A stretch of DNA of 64,000 nucleotides from Rikenellaceae bacterium (GCA_015059715.1 SUZV01000013.1:1-64000), one strand, 5' to 3'; positions 54,851 through 63,716 are shown, numbered from the stretch's first letter. Notes: a model not told the origin generated them from the sequence alone. A program made the numbers and translations.

Positions 54851-55190
54851 GGTGGGGTAAAGGGTGGTTTAAGGGTAGTTCGCACCTTCGGTGCTAAAGG
54901 GTAGTTTAAGGGTAGTTCGTGCCTGCGGCACTAAAGGGTAGCTAAAGGGTAGCTCGTGCCTGCGGTGCTAAAGGGTGCTGAATTTTCCCTTTAGCTCGTT
55001 TTAACGAGCGCGCTACACTTTAGCAAGCTATGCTTGCGCCCTACCCTTTAGTGGGCCTTGGCCCACGCACTACACTTAGCTCGTTTTTGCGAGCGCGCTA
55101 CACTTTAGCGAGCTATGCTTGCGTTCTACCCTTTAGTGGGCCTTGGCCCACGCACTACACTTAGCTCGTATTTGCGAGCAAGCTGCCCTT
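54851..55190. repeat. Hairpin array B (upstream of the four-helix-bundle gene)
   Basis: This array has the same design as array A with about ten hairpins: GCACC/GGTGC, GTGCC/GGCAC, GTGCC/GGTGC, CTCGT/ACGAG, CAAGC/GCTTG, GGGCC/GGCCC, CTCG/CGAG and others, with spacers CTAAAGGGTAG then CTACCCTTTAG on either side of a core GGGTGCTGAATTTTCCC near 54972. The second half contains two near-identical repeats of about 90 bases (from about 55010 and 55090). It fills most of the 527 bases between the two genes. Confidence 0.8.
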
Positions 55191-55239
55191 AATCGCGCCC
55201 TCTCACTCCTTGCTCCTCGTGGTGACGAGAGAAATAGAT

Positions 55240-55275
55240 AAAAAAAAGACACTCGGCCGAAGCCGAGTGCCTTTT
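55240..55275 (-). terminator. Terminator after the large lipoprotein gene
   Basis: ACTCGGC/GCCGAGT hairpin (55251-55268) followed on the minus strand by a run of eight T. Confidence 0.9.
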
Positions 55276-55295
55276 GAAAAACAATATCTATCTGA

Positions 55296-58200
55296 TTAGT
55301 AAAGCTGAACACCGCAAATAAGTGCGCGACAACCAGTGCTATCAGTAGCAAATGTTACTGTAGAGTCAGCTGTGATACCAGTTACATCTATTGTATAGTA
55401 ATCAGTCTCATCATTGAACTCCAATGCAGTAGTATCGTTGTTGTATGGAGGATTACCAGTTGCACCAGTATTTGCCGTCAATGTAAACTCTGTAGCATTA
55501 TCATCAACAGTTACTGTAAGCTTAACGTTCTTATCCTTCCAACCAACAGCGTAGAATGAAAGCTTGCTCTTGCCTGATACGCCTACAGCAGCAGTCTCAT
55601 AAGAACCAGCATTTTTTGATGTACCAAGCTTAAGAACATCAATAGTGCCACCATCATGGTTCATAGTCTGCTTATAGGCGTTAGTACCCTGAGTCTGACC
55701 AGTCGATGTGTTTGTAATAGTCTTGCCATCGAACAAGAAGTCCATTGATGTGTATACACCAATTGTGTTCTCTGGAGTCTCTGGGGTAACGCTTGGATCT
55801 TTGTACTCAGCCTGAGATACAGATATAGTTCTGCTATCCTCACCATAAGTGATTGTAATGGTTGTCTCGCGCGCATCACCGCTATTAGCCTCAGCAGTTA
55901 CTGTTACAGTATTGCCCTCAAGACTTGTAGTAACCCAATCAGCATTCTTGTTTACAGTGAGAGTAGCTGCTCCATAGGTAGATACGGTAATTGTCTTGCT
56001 CTCGCCATCAGCATCAAAGCTGAGAGAGCTTGGAGCAACACTGAGAATCATAGGAGTATCATCAACCTCTACTAACTCATATAGGGTAGGTAGTACACCA
56101 GTCTCTGTATCATAGCTGCCATAAGAACTATGATTAGACGCATACTGAATGTATTTGTTCATTGTAACATTGGTAATCTTGTATGCATTATCAGACTTCT
56201 CAACAGTCCATAATGCACCATTCTCTGGACAATTTTCTGCTACATTGAAATTGTTATATTCATCTTTCATGTATAAGAATTTACTATCATACTGCTGAAT
56301 AGTGTAACCACCTTCAGTTGTCAAGAAACCAAATGCGCAAGTTGCAGGTAGGCTTATAGTGTTATCAAGTCTTGCAATTGCATTTGTAGTATACATCCAT
56401 CCATAGTTGCCTGAAATGTAATTTCCTGCTATGTTATCTGATACGATAGCATACCACTTGCCACCCTTCATCTCAGTTGCCTGCTTGAAGATGTAGTAAG
56501 CATCTGGATCAATCGCTGCAAGTACCTCAGGCTCTGTAGTAGGCTCTGCCTCAGTCGTGGCAGTTACAGTACCTCCCTCAGAAGTAGCGAACTGCGTCTC
56601 GTCTGCAGGAATAGCATACACGGTGAATGTGTAATCAGTATCATAATCAAGGCCTTCCTTAACGAAGGTTACCTCTGTCGCACCCTCCACAGGTGTTACA
56701 GTCTCAGAAATACCATCTGTCTCATCGCCAATAAATACTTTGTATGAACCAGCATTCTCAACAGCTTTCCAAGTAAGAGTAACTACATTACCATCAACAG
56801 CAGCATTAACTACTGGAGCGGCAAGAGCTGTAGGCTCCTCAGGCTCAACAACTGGCTCAGCCTCAGTCGTTACTGTGCCATTGTAAGGCTGTGAATTGAG
56901 AGTGTCGTTAGATGCTACAACAGAGTATGTATACTCAGTCTCGTACTCGCCAGTGAATACGTAAGTAGTACCCTCAACGAATACAGGCTTCGCTGTGCCT
57001 ACGGTGATACTGTACTTTGTAGCATCCTTAACAGCTGTCCAAGTAAGAGTAACTACATTACCCTCAACAGTAGCCTTAACATCTTCTGGAGTGTCAAGAA
57101 CCTTACCGAAAGTAATAGTACCCTCGTAGGTGTAGATAGCGTGACGAACATCCTTCTCCTCAGCAAACTGAAGAACAAGGTCCAAAGTAATCTTGTAGTT
57201 GTCATCTACAGCCTGGACATTCATCTTACCACCGATAACCTCTACGGCAACCAATGCACGTGTAGTCTCGTTAGCCTGGAGCTCCTCAACGGTGAAGGTA
57301 TTCTGACCTGCGACAATATTGCCGTTCTCATCCTTCTCAGCATCCTCTGCCAATACGTAGTTGCCAGTAGCGAGCGCATTGTTAGTAACAGATGCACCAT
57401 TTACAGTAACCTTGAAGTTGTTCTCGCCCTCAACAACGAATGTGTAGTCACCATTAGCGTTAAGCTGGCCAGCACCCCAAGTGTTAATAGTTGTAGTGTT
57501 GTCATCACCAACACCAATAACAAACTCATCTGCGAAGTTATCGTCGATCTTAATCTGGATATTTGCCTGAGTAGTGAGGATATCACCAATAAGTGTGGTA
57601 AGGTGGTTACGCTGGATAGGAATCTGAGTGTTGAAGTTGTGCTCGTGAATCTTACGTTTATTAATTGCATCCTCGTAAACTGCAATAGTGAAGTTTACAG
57701 TAGTCTGCTCACCCTCAACTGCCAAGAGGTAGTCAGTGAAGAGAGTCTGGTTTGTAGAGAACTCATCGTAACCTGCAGTGTAAGGAATAGTCTTGCTAAC
57801 CTCATAATCATACTTAAGCTCGTCACCTGTCATCTCGGTAGCGTTAAGCTCGCCGTTTACAGCGTTGAATGACTTATAAATCTTCTCAGTGTGGTAAGCA
57901 ACCTCTACATAGCCAGGCTTTGAGTAACCAGTGATATAGTCGAGGTCAGTAGCGATAACACGCAACTTAGCAAATGGACGAGTCAAGGTAAGTGTCTCGT
58001 TAAGACCTGTAGTAACCTCGACGTTCTTAGTGATGAAGTACGCATCGCGAATCTCGTTCATAGCACCCCAAGTAGGCTGGTTAGTGATAGCCGAGATGTT
58101 GCGAAGGTCTGCTGTGTTGTAGTAGAGGTCAGCGATAGCGAGCTTGTCAGCAGGCTCTGTAAGCTCTGCGTTGCCCTCAGCTACGAAGTCAGCAAATACA

Positions 58201-58574
58201 ACAAACTTGTAGGTACGGTTAGGAACAAGACGCAACTCAAAAGTAGTAGGAGCATACTTGTCCAAGCAGTTAACCAAACGCTCGCGGTAGATAGGCTTGC
58301 TGTTATTAATGCCATCATCATCCTTAGCGTACACCTCAAGGATGTAACGCAAGTCGTAGTTAGCCCAATCTGTGTCATCGAAGAAGTCAATAGCACCATA
58401 AGCACTATTCTTAGCAGCATTTGTGTCGCCATCGGCGCGTGTAACGCCAAGCTCTGGAGCGTCGATAGTAAGAACAACGTCAGCCAAGTCGCCGTTGCTT
58501 ACAACCTCCACAGACTCATTCTGGCAGGCTACAAAACAGAGAGCCAACGCCAAAAAAGATAGAAACTTTTTCAT
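55296..58574 (-). CDS. Large surface lipoprotein: DUF6562-like, FN3 repeats, BACON-type domain
   Basis: This 1092-residue lipoprotein has a lipobox FVACQ near residue 17. Residues about 30-370 resemble DUF6562 (fimbrillin-like; TYKFVVFADFV, PFAKLRVIATDL, IPIQRNHLTTLIG). Two or three fibronectin-III-like repeats follow (about 480-680, TLTWTAVKDATKYSI and TLTWKAVENAGSYKV). A beta-rich part (about 690-850) of unknown class comes next, then a BACON/Ig-like domain (about 855-935, ADWVTTSLEGNTVTV and TITYGEDSRTISVSQ) and a final beta domain. An adhesin or glycan-binding role is possible, but this is inference. It has its own promoter and terminator. Confidence 0.75.
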   Translation of the reverse strand: MKKFLSFLALALCFVACQNESVEVVSNGDLADVVLTIDAPELGVTRADGDTNAAKNSAYGAIDFFDDTDWANYDLRYILEVYAKDDDGINNSKPIYRERLVNCLDKYAPTTFELRLVPNRTYKFVVFADFVAEGNAELTEPADKLAIADLYYNTADLRNISAITNQPTWGAMNEIRDAYFITKNVEVTTGLNETLTLTRPFAKLRVIATDLDYITGYSKPGYVEVAYHTEKIYKSFNAVNGELNATEMTGDELKYDYEVSKTIPYTAGYDEFSTNQTLFTDYLLAVEGEQTTVNFTIAVYEDAINKRKIHEHNFNTQIPIQRNHLTTLIGDILTTQANIQIKIDDNFADEFVIGVGDDNTTTINTWGAGQLNANGDYTFVVEGENNFKVTVNGASVTNNALATGNYVLAEDAEKDENGNIVAGQNTFTVEELQANETTRALVAVEVIGGKMNVQAVDDNYKITLDLVLQFAEEKDVRHAIYTYEGTITFGKVLDTPEDVKATVEGNVVTLTWTAVKDATKYSITVGTAKPVFVEGTTYVFTGEYETEYTYSVVASNDTLNSQPYNGTVTTEAEPVVEPEEPTALAAPVVNAAVDGNVVTLTWKAVENAGSYKVFIGDETDGISETVTPVEGATEVTFVKEGLDYDTDYTFTVYAIPADETQFATSEGGTVTATTEAEPTTEPEVLAAIDPDAYYIFKQATEMKGGKWYAIVSDNIAGNYISGNYGWMYTTNAIARLDNTISLPATCAFGFLTTEGGYTIQQYDSKFLYMKDEYNNFNVAENCPENGALWTVEKSDNAYKITNVTMNKYIQYASNHSSYGSYDTETGVLPTLYELVEVDDTPMILSVAPSSLSFDADGESKTITVSTYGAATLTVNKNADWVTTSLEGNTVTVTAEANSGDARETTITITYGEDSRTISVSQAEYKDPSVTPETPENTIGVYTSMDFLFDGKTITNTSTGQTQGTNAYKQTMNHDGGTIDVLKLGTSKNAGSYETAAVGVSGKSKLSFYAVGWKDKNVKLTVTVDDNATEFTLTANTGATGNPPYNNDTTALEFNDETDYYTIDVTGITADSTVTFATDSTGCRALICGVQLY

Positions 58575-58765
58575 TGTGTAATTGTTTAATTGTTTAAAAT
58601 TGTTTGTTTATATGTGTTTTGTTTGTGTTGCCACATCCCCCTCGCTATATACGCACAATAAGGGCATAGGCATAGACCATATCCCAAAATTTTGTAGCAT
58701 ATACGTAACAGTTTGATAGTTAGATGCTTATTCGTAAAATATCAAACACACTATATTATCCATAG

Positions 58766-58796
58766 CAAAGATAGAAAATAATTAGGTAATTTCCAA
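58766..58796 (-). promoter_or_regulatory. Promoter of the large lipoprotein
   Basis: Minus strand TTG (58794-58796), 20 bases, TATCTTTG (58766-58773); leader about 185 bases. The leader has no obvious ORF. Confidence 0.75.
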
Positions 58797-58861
58797 ATAA
58801 TTTATATCTCTTTATAACTATGTTATAATAGTTGACCGAAATGTGATAATAAAAGTGTTTG

Positions 58862-58973
58862 GCCTATCGGTGACAGCTAAAGCTTTGTTTCACCTCTCGG
58901 TGACAGCTAAAGCTGAAAGGGTAGTGCGCTCGCTGTGCGAGCTAAAGGGTAGTTTAAGGGTTTTTGTTGTTGT
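58862..58973. repeat. Hairpin array C, without a gene
   Basis: The block CGGTGACAGCTAAAGCT occurs twice (58868-58884, 58898-58914) and nearly identically in array A (from 54012). It is followed by AAAGGGTAG, a GCTCGC/GCGAGC hairpin (58928-58942) and CTAAAGGGTAG. It lies in the 540-base gap between the lipoprotein gene and rplI, which otherwise holds only a promoter, short TCTTAAAG repeats and a terminator. Confidence 0.75.
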
Positions 58974-59052
58974 GAATTGTTGTGATACCCGACCTCTTAA
59001 TGTCTTAAAGTCTTAAAGTCCTAAAAAAGACTATAGGACAATAAGAGAGTCT

Positions 59053-59089
59053 GCAAAAACAGCAACGCAGACCTTTGGGTCTGCGTTGC
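59053..59089 (-). terminator. Terminator after rplI
   Basis: A perfect 12-base-pair stem (59062-59073 with 59078-59089, loop of four) is followed on the minus strand by TGTTTTTGC. Confidence 0.9.
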
Positions 59090-59114
59090 ACAAGGTGTAT
59101 ATCCGAATAATTGC

Positions 59115-59552
59115 TTACTCAGCAACAACGGCAAACTTAATAGTAGCCTTAACCTCGCGGTGAAGCTTAGCAGTAGCCTCGAACTCGCCAAGAGTCTTAA
59201 CAGACTCTACAGTGATGTTCTTGCGGTCTACCTCAACGCCCTTCTCCTGCAATGCAGCAGCAAGGTCGGCAGCTGTGATAGCACCGAAGATCTTCTCCTC
59301 CTCAGCCTTAGCTGTGAGTGTGAGGTGAAGGTTGTTGATAGTCTCAGCCAAAGCCTGAGCATCCGCCAAAATCTTAGCGTCCTTGTGTGCGCGCTGACGG
59401 AGGTTCTCAGCCAATACCTTCTTTGCAGAAGCTGTAGCTGCCTTAGCGAAACCCTGAGGAATCAAGTAGTTGTTGGCATAGCCAGGACGCACGTTAACGA
59501 TGTCGTTTGCGTAGCCCAAGTTCTCTACGTCTTTGATAAGAATTACTTCCAT
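59115..59552 (-). CDS. rplI: Ribosomal protein bL9
   Basis: This 145-residue large-subunit protein opens with MEVILIKDVENLGYANDIVNVRPGYANNYLIP, the L9 signature that binds 23S rRNA, followed by the long connecting helix and the C-terminal domain. It is third in the conserved rpsF-rpsR-rplI operon. Confidence 0.97.
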   Translation of the reverse strand: MEVILIKDVENLGYANDIVNVRPGYANNYLIPQGFAKAATASAKKVLAENLRQRAHKDAKILADAQALAETINNLHLTLTAKAEEEKIFGAITAADLAAALQEKGVEVDRKNITVESVKTLGEFEATAKLHREVKATIKFAVVAE

Positions 59553-59570
59553 AGTCTTTCCTCCTCTTTA

Positions 59571-59852
59571 TTATTTCATACAATCGGTTACGAATGGAAG
59601 GATTGCGAGGTGACGAGCACGCTTAACTGCCTGAGCTACCTTCTTCTGGAACTTCTGTGAAGTACCAGTAAGACGACGTGGCAAAATCTTACCCTGCTCG
59701 TTAAGGAACTTCTTCAAAAACTCACCGTCCTTATAATCTACATACTTGATACCAAGCTTCTTAAAGCGACAGTACTTCTTCTTCTTTACGTCTACTGATA
59801 CGGGGTTGAGATAACGAATCTCTGATGCACCCTGCTGTGTGTTCTCTGCCAT
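59571..59852 (-). CDS. rpsR: Ribosomal protein bS18
   Basis: This 93-residue small-subunit protein has [19 protein letters not shown] and the signature [33 protein letters not shown]. The N-terminal extension is common in Bacteroidota. It follows rpsF by three bases. Confidence 0.97.
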   Translation of the reverse strand: MAENTQQGASEIRYLNPVSVDVKKKKYCRFKKLGIKYVDYKDGEFLKKFLNEQGKILPRRLTGTSQKFQKKVAQAVKRARHLAILPFVTDCMK

Positions 59853-59855
59853 AGT

Positions 59856-60203
59856 TTACTCCTCCTGTGTTTTGTTAGCAAGCTTAGCACGACGCTTCTG
59901 AGAGTACTCTACTGCGTACTTGTCCTGCTTGAAGGTTAAGAAACGAATGATGCGCTCATCGCGACGATACTGTGTCTCGAGAGTGTTGATGATAGAGCCC
60001 TCACCAGTAAACTCCACAAGGAAGTAGAAACCGGTAGTCTTCTTCTGAATAGGGTAAGCAAGCTTCTTCAAGCCCCAGTTCTCCACATTCACAATCTGAC
60101 CGCCGTTCTCGGTGATTACGCCCTGGAATTTGTCAGCAACCTCCTTCACCTGTGCGTCTGAAAGGACGGGAGTGACAATGAAAACGGTTTCGTAATTGTT
60201 CAT
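59856..60203 (-). CDS. rpsF: Ribosomal protein bS6
   Basis: This 115-residue small-subunit protein starts [21 protein letters not shown] and contains [24 protein letters not shown] and [10 protein letters not shown], typical of S6, the partner of S18 on 16S rRNA. It is first in the operon. Confidence 0.97.
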   Translation of the reverse strand: MNNYETVFIVTPVLSDAQVKEVADKFQGVITENGGQIVNVENWGLKKLAYPIQKKTTGFYFLVEFTGEGSIINTLETQYRRDERIIRFLTFKQDKYAVEYSQKRRAKLANKTQEE

Positions 60204-60242
60204 ACGTTTAAAAAATTAATTAGTTTTTTGCATAATGCGCTG

Positions 60243-60272
60243 CAAAGGTACTACTTTTTTTTAATTCTCCAA
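60243..60272 (-). promoter_or_regulatory. Promoter of rpsF-rpsR-rplI
   Basis: Minus strand TTG (60270-60272), 19 bases, TACCTTTG (60243-60250). Confidence 0.75.
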
Positions 60273-60363
60273 CACTTCGACCAATATTTTTAACCAATAC
60301 ACCCACCTTTACCTATATAATATTATGGGCACACAGCTCCGCACCCCTAAATGTCCGCCTAAA

Positions 60364-60819
60364 TCAGTTAAATAGCCAGACATAGAAGTTGATATACGAG
60401 GCAAAGAGAATCCAGGCCAAGTAGGGTATCATAAGCAGCGAGGCAAGACGACTTGAACGCCAACTGAGCATTATATAGCTCAGCACAGCAATATCGAGCA
60501 TTAGGATTATAGCCAAACCCGATATCGGCGACTCAACAAAGAAAAACATAGGACTCCACAGAAAGTTAAGAGCCAAAATTAGAAACCATAACCCCGTAAA
60601 ACCTCTCTCGCCGATGTCCCACAGTCGTCCATACGACAGCCCCGAGCAGATATATAATATGCCCCACGCGATAGGGAAGAGTGCGTTAGGGGGCGTAACA
60701 CTTGGCTTGTTAAGGTAGGGATACCACTCAACAAGTGCCTCTCGCTGAAAGATTGACGATATCCATCCAACGACAAAGCATAGCACTATTGGCAGCAGGT
60801 AGTGTAAAAAGCGTCTCAT
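60364..60819 (-). CDS. TspO/MBR family protein
   Basis: This 151-residue, five-helix membrane protein has the tryptophan-rich TspO motifs WYPYLNKPSVTPPNALFPIAWGILYICSGLSYGRLW and ALNFLWSPMFF. TspO proteins bind porphyrins and cholesterol-like ligands; the role in anaerobes is unclear. It is a single gene between the rpsF and secG operons. Confidence 0.9.
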   Translation of the reverse strand: MRRFLHYLLPIVLCFVVGWISSIFQREALVEWYPYLNKPSVTPPNALFPIAWGILYICSGLSYGRLWDIGERGFTGLWFLILALNFLWSPMFFFVESPISGLAIILMLDIAVLSYIMLSWRSSRLASLLMIPYLAWILFASYINFYVWLFN

Positions 60820-60965
60820 AAGAATATAGTTTTTTTATGTTATTCTTACAGACCCTACAAAGAGTATTCCACAACTGTCGATAGTAGCCTATATTATAGC
60901 TGAATAGTAAGTCTATTTTGTCGCTCTTTGCCGCGAGCCTAAAGCTACATCTTTTACTCAACCAC

Positions 60966-61006
60966 ATAAAAGAACGAGGGTGACTAATTCATTTTTAGTC
61001 ACCCTC
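60966..61006 (-). terminator. Terminator after secG
   Basis: A 12-base-pair stem (60976-60987 with 60995-61006, loop of seven) is followed on the minus strand by GTTCTTTTAT. Confidence 0.8.
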
Positions 61007-61033
61007 TCCTCGATTTATATTCGCCTTGTCTGA

Positions 61034-61429
61034 TTACTCAGCTGCCTCCTCGGTAGCAACCTCCTCGGTAGCTACTGTAGCACCCTCAGCATCGGCCTCG
61101 ATAACGATATCCTCCTCACCTACGGTGATAGTCTCGTCTACGACCTTAGTGCCCTCTTCGAGAGCTGCCGATATCTCCTCAGTACCGATGATAGCCTGCT
61201 GCTGTGTTGCCTTAGGCATTGAGATTACTGAGAGAAGAGTGAAGAATACGATGCCAGCAACCATAGCCCACGTAAACTTCTCAAGGAAGTCTGTAGTCTG
61301 GCGAACACCCATAGTCTGGTTTGCAGCTCCAAAGTTTGCAGCCATACCGCTCTTTGGGCTCTGAACCAACACTGCAAGTATCAAAAGGATACTCGCGATA
61401 ACAATCATAATAATACAAAATGTATACAT
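61034..61429 (-). CDS. secG: Preprotein translocase subunit SecG
   Basis: This 131-residue protein has two membrane helices (about 4-24 and 55-75) separated by LVQSPKSGMAANFGAANQTMG, the SecG signature. The C-terminal part is an acidic, Glu- and Ala-rich tail typical of Bacteroidota. It is the last gene of the sigma-54 activator, lptE, TPR, secG run. Confidence 0.93.
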   Translation of the reverse strand: MYTFCIIMIVIASILLILAVLVQSPKSGMAANFGAANQTMGVRQTTDFLEKFTWAMVAGIVFFTLLSVISMPKATQQQAIIGTEEISAALEEGTKVVDETITVGEEDIVIEADAEGATVATEEVATEEAAE

Positions 61430-61470
61430 AGAACTTATTATAAATTTAATTATTTCGTTTGGTTATGTAT

Positions 61471-61938
61471 CTATTTACTCCTCCTTTTCTCCTCAATCTT
61501 CGCGATAAGTCCTGCAAAGTAAATACTTTTTTCTGAATTTAGCAAACTTAATTTGCGATAAGTGTCAATTGCTGCGTCATATAACCCCTGATTGAGGTAA
61601 ATTTCGGCCAATTCCTCGCTTACCATATCCCCATCATCATCGATTTTCTGTTGCGCAAGGTCCTCGGCAGCTCCCTCCTCGGCAACAATTCGGTAGTCGT
61701 CGCGCTTGAGAAAACGCTCGATAAGGTCCTCGGTGCTTAGGTGGGTAAGTCGCTCGATGTCGACTCCCTTCAGCTCTATAGTGGCAAGTGGACGTAGGGT
61801 AGCGTGCAGATGCGTGATACTATCCTTCGTGTCGCAACCACCTTGCCTTAGGAGCAGCATACGCGCTCCACTCCACCAAGGGTAGTGCTCTAAGGCTCCG
61901 ATAAGCTCCTCAATACTATGCTTCGTAGTCTTTGTCAT
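61471..61938 (-). CDS. Hypothetical protein with TPR-like end
   Basis: The 155-residue protein has no signal peptide. Its C-terminal part (VSEELAEIYLNQGLYDAAIDTYRKLSLLNSEKSIYFAGLIAKIE) looks like one or two TPR units. The rest is not recognised. It is encoded between lptE and secG, 12 bases from lptE, a conserved placement in Bacteroidota, which suggests an envelope-related function. Confidence 0.7.
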   Translation of the reverse strand: MTKTTKHSIEELIGALEHYPWWSGARMLLLRQGGCDTKDSITHLHATLRPLATIELKGVDIERLTHLSTEDLIERFLKRDDYRIVAEEGAAEDLAQQKIDDDGDMVSEELAEIYLNQGLYDAAIDTYRKLSLLNSEKSIYFAGLIAKIEEKRRSK

Positions 61939-61950
61939 ATCCTTGTAGTT

Positions 61951-62487
61951 TTACCAGTTGCCCGCTGCCGACATATATATATCGTTTACCAAGTCCTCGA
62001 CAATATCCTCGATAAGCTGGTCCTGGACATCGACCAACAGCTGCGCAGCATCGTAGTCGACATACGACGAGAAGGTCTTGTTATTGAACGATAGCGTCTG
62101 GTCTACAGCATTCTGGAAGTTCACCTTTACGGTTATCGTCAGTCTATTTTGCAGCGCGTAGTCGCCACTCGATACCGATGATGTCGTAGAGGTGTAGTTG
62201 GTAATCTCGCCCTCGAAGGCGAAGTCGCCACCCTCCTCGACCTGCTCTAAACGTGTCTGGCGCGAAAACTTGTCGCGCAGAGCCTCGGTGAGCACGTTGC
62301 TGAGCGTCGGTGCTACCATAGGCGCATTATTCGGAAAGTAGGCTACCGAGAAGGTCTTGGCCTCGGGGGGTATAGAGCCTCCCGAGAGGTTATAGGTGAC
62401 CTTGTAGCCGCAACCGCATGCTGCTATCATTATGGTCGCCATCGTGAGGATGGTCCATAGATGTCTATGTAAATATCTCATAATCAC
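61951..62487 (-). CDS. lptE: LptE-family lipoprotein
   Basis: The 178-residue lipoprotein (lipobox AACGC near residue 23) contains GYKVTYNLSGGSIPPEAKTFSVAYFPN and LSNVLTEALRDKF, the pattern of Bacteroidota LptE, which plugs the LptD channel for lipopolysaccharide at the outer membrane. The start may be the first or the third codon (MIMRYL). Its first base is shared with the end of the upstream activator gene. Confidence 0.85.
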   Translation of the reverse strand: MIMRYLHRHLWTILTMATIMIAACGCGYKVTYNLSGGSIPPEAKTFSVAYFPNNAPMVAPTLSNVLTEALRDKFSRQTRLEQVEEGGDFAFEGEITNYTSTTSSVSSGDYALQNRLTITVKVNFQNAVDQTLSFNNKTFSSYVDYDAAQLLVDVQDQLIEDIVEDLVNDIYMSAAGNW

Positions 62488-63716
62488 TACTTAATGTCGT
62501 TATCGTCAATGCCTAATGCCTTCATACGGCGATATAGCGTGCGCTCGGAGATGAACAACTCCTTGGCAGCATCCTTGCGGCGGAAGTTGTGGCGTTGCAG
62601 AGCCTGAAGAATCTGCTCGCGCTGAACATCGCTCTTTGTGACCTCGCGCTCGGGGATGTCGGCAACCACCTCTACGGTGTCGTCATCATCGTAGTCGCGG
62701 CGCGCTGTGCTACTTGTCTCGGGGAGCAGTCCTACAACCTCACGCGATGGCTGCACGGGTTGTGTGTTGCTGCTCGTATTGCCGCGTAGTGCCTCGGTCA
62801 TCATACGCTTCAGGTCGTTGATATCGCTACGCATATCGAACAATATCTTGTATAGCAGTTCGCGCTCGGTAGCCATATCCTCGTAACCTGTGTTGCCACT
62901 ACCGCCGATAGTTCGTACCGAGTACTCCTCGTTGGGTAGGTAGCGGCGTAGAATATCGGCTGTAATATTGCGACTCTGCTCTACGGCGGATATCTGCTCG
63001 GCCACGTTCTTTAGCTGACGTATATTTCCGCGCCAATGGTAGGCCTCAAGCAGTGCGCGTGCCCCCTCATCGAGGGCTATAGCTGGCATATTATACTGCG
63101 TGGCCACATCGCTGGCAAACTTGCGGAAGAGTAGGTATATATCGCCCTTGCGCTCGCGGAGCGGTGGTACGCTTAGTGGTACGGTATTTAGGCGATAGTA
63201 TAGGTCCTCGCGAAAGCGGCCCTCGGCAATGGCCTTCATAAGGTCGTTATTTGTCGCTGCTACCACCCTGACATTGGTCTTTTGCACCTTGGCAGAGCCT
63301 ACGCGCATAAACTCACCTGTCTGCAACACTCTCAGCAGGCGCACCTGCGTCGATATGGGCAGCTCACCCACCTCATCGAGGAAGATTGTGCCGCCATCGG
63401 CCTCCTCGAAGTAACCCTTGCGGCTATCTATAGCTCCTGTGAACGAGCCCTTCTCGTGACCAAAAAGCTCAGAGTCGATAGTTCCCTCGGGTATCGCACC
63501 GCAGTTTACGGCGATATATTTATTGTGCTTACGTGCCGAATAGGCGTGTATAATCTGTGGAAAAAACTCCTTACCTACGCCACTCTCTCCCGTAACCAGT
63601 ACCGAGAGGTCGGTAGGTGCGACACGCATAGCCACCTCGATAGCTGTGTTGAGTGCCTCGGTATTGCCTATAATGCCGAAACGCTGTTTTACTGCAAGAA
63701 GTTCGTTTGCTGTCAT
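62487..63716 (-). CDS. Sigma-54-dependent activator lacking a receiver domain
   Basis: This 409-residue activator has an AAA+ domain starting almost at the N terminus: Walker A TGESGVGKE (43-50), the sigma-54-contacting loop GSFTGA (90-95) and Walker B IFLDEVGEL (111-119). A Fis-type helix-turn-helix lies at about 370-405 (RKDAAKELFISERTLYRRMKALG). There is no N-terminal receiver or sensor, so activity is probably set by other means. The loop has Ser instead of the usual Ala in GAFTGA, a tolerated change in some members. Confidence 0.92.
   Translation of the reverse strand: MTANELLAVKQRFGIIGNTEALNTAIEVAMRVAPTDLSVLVTGESGVGKEFFPQIIHAYSARKHNKYIAVNCGAIPEGTIDSELFGHEKGSFTGAIDSRKGYFEEADGGTIFLDEVGELPISTQVRLLRVLQTGEFMRVGSAKVQKTNVRVVAATNNDLMKAIAEGRFREDLYYRLNTVPLSVPPLRERKGDIYLLFRKFASDVATQYNMPAIALDEGARALLEAYHWRGNIRQLKNVAEQISAVEQSRNITADILRRYLPNEEYSVRTIGGSGNTGYEDMATERELLYKILFDMRSDINDLKRMMTEALRGNTSSNTQPVQPSREVVGLLPETSSTARRDYDDDDTVEVVADIPEREVTKSDVQREQILQALQRHNFRRKDAAKELFISERTLYRRMKALGIDDNDIK

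Noticed and set aside
54004..55190. CRISPR array
   Set aside because: The constant parts are short (about 11 bases) and the variable parts are self-complementary hairpins of 12-20 bases, orientation flips midway, and no cas genes are present.
54004..55190. REP/RAYT element
   Set aside because: The hairpin repeats recall REP sequences, but the encoded protein is a four-helix bundle without the HUH/Y1 transposase motifs.
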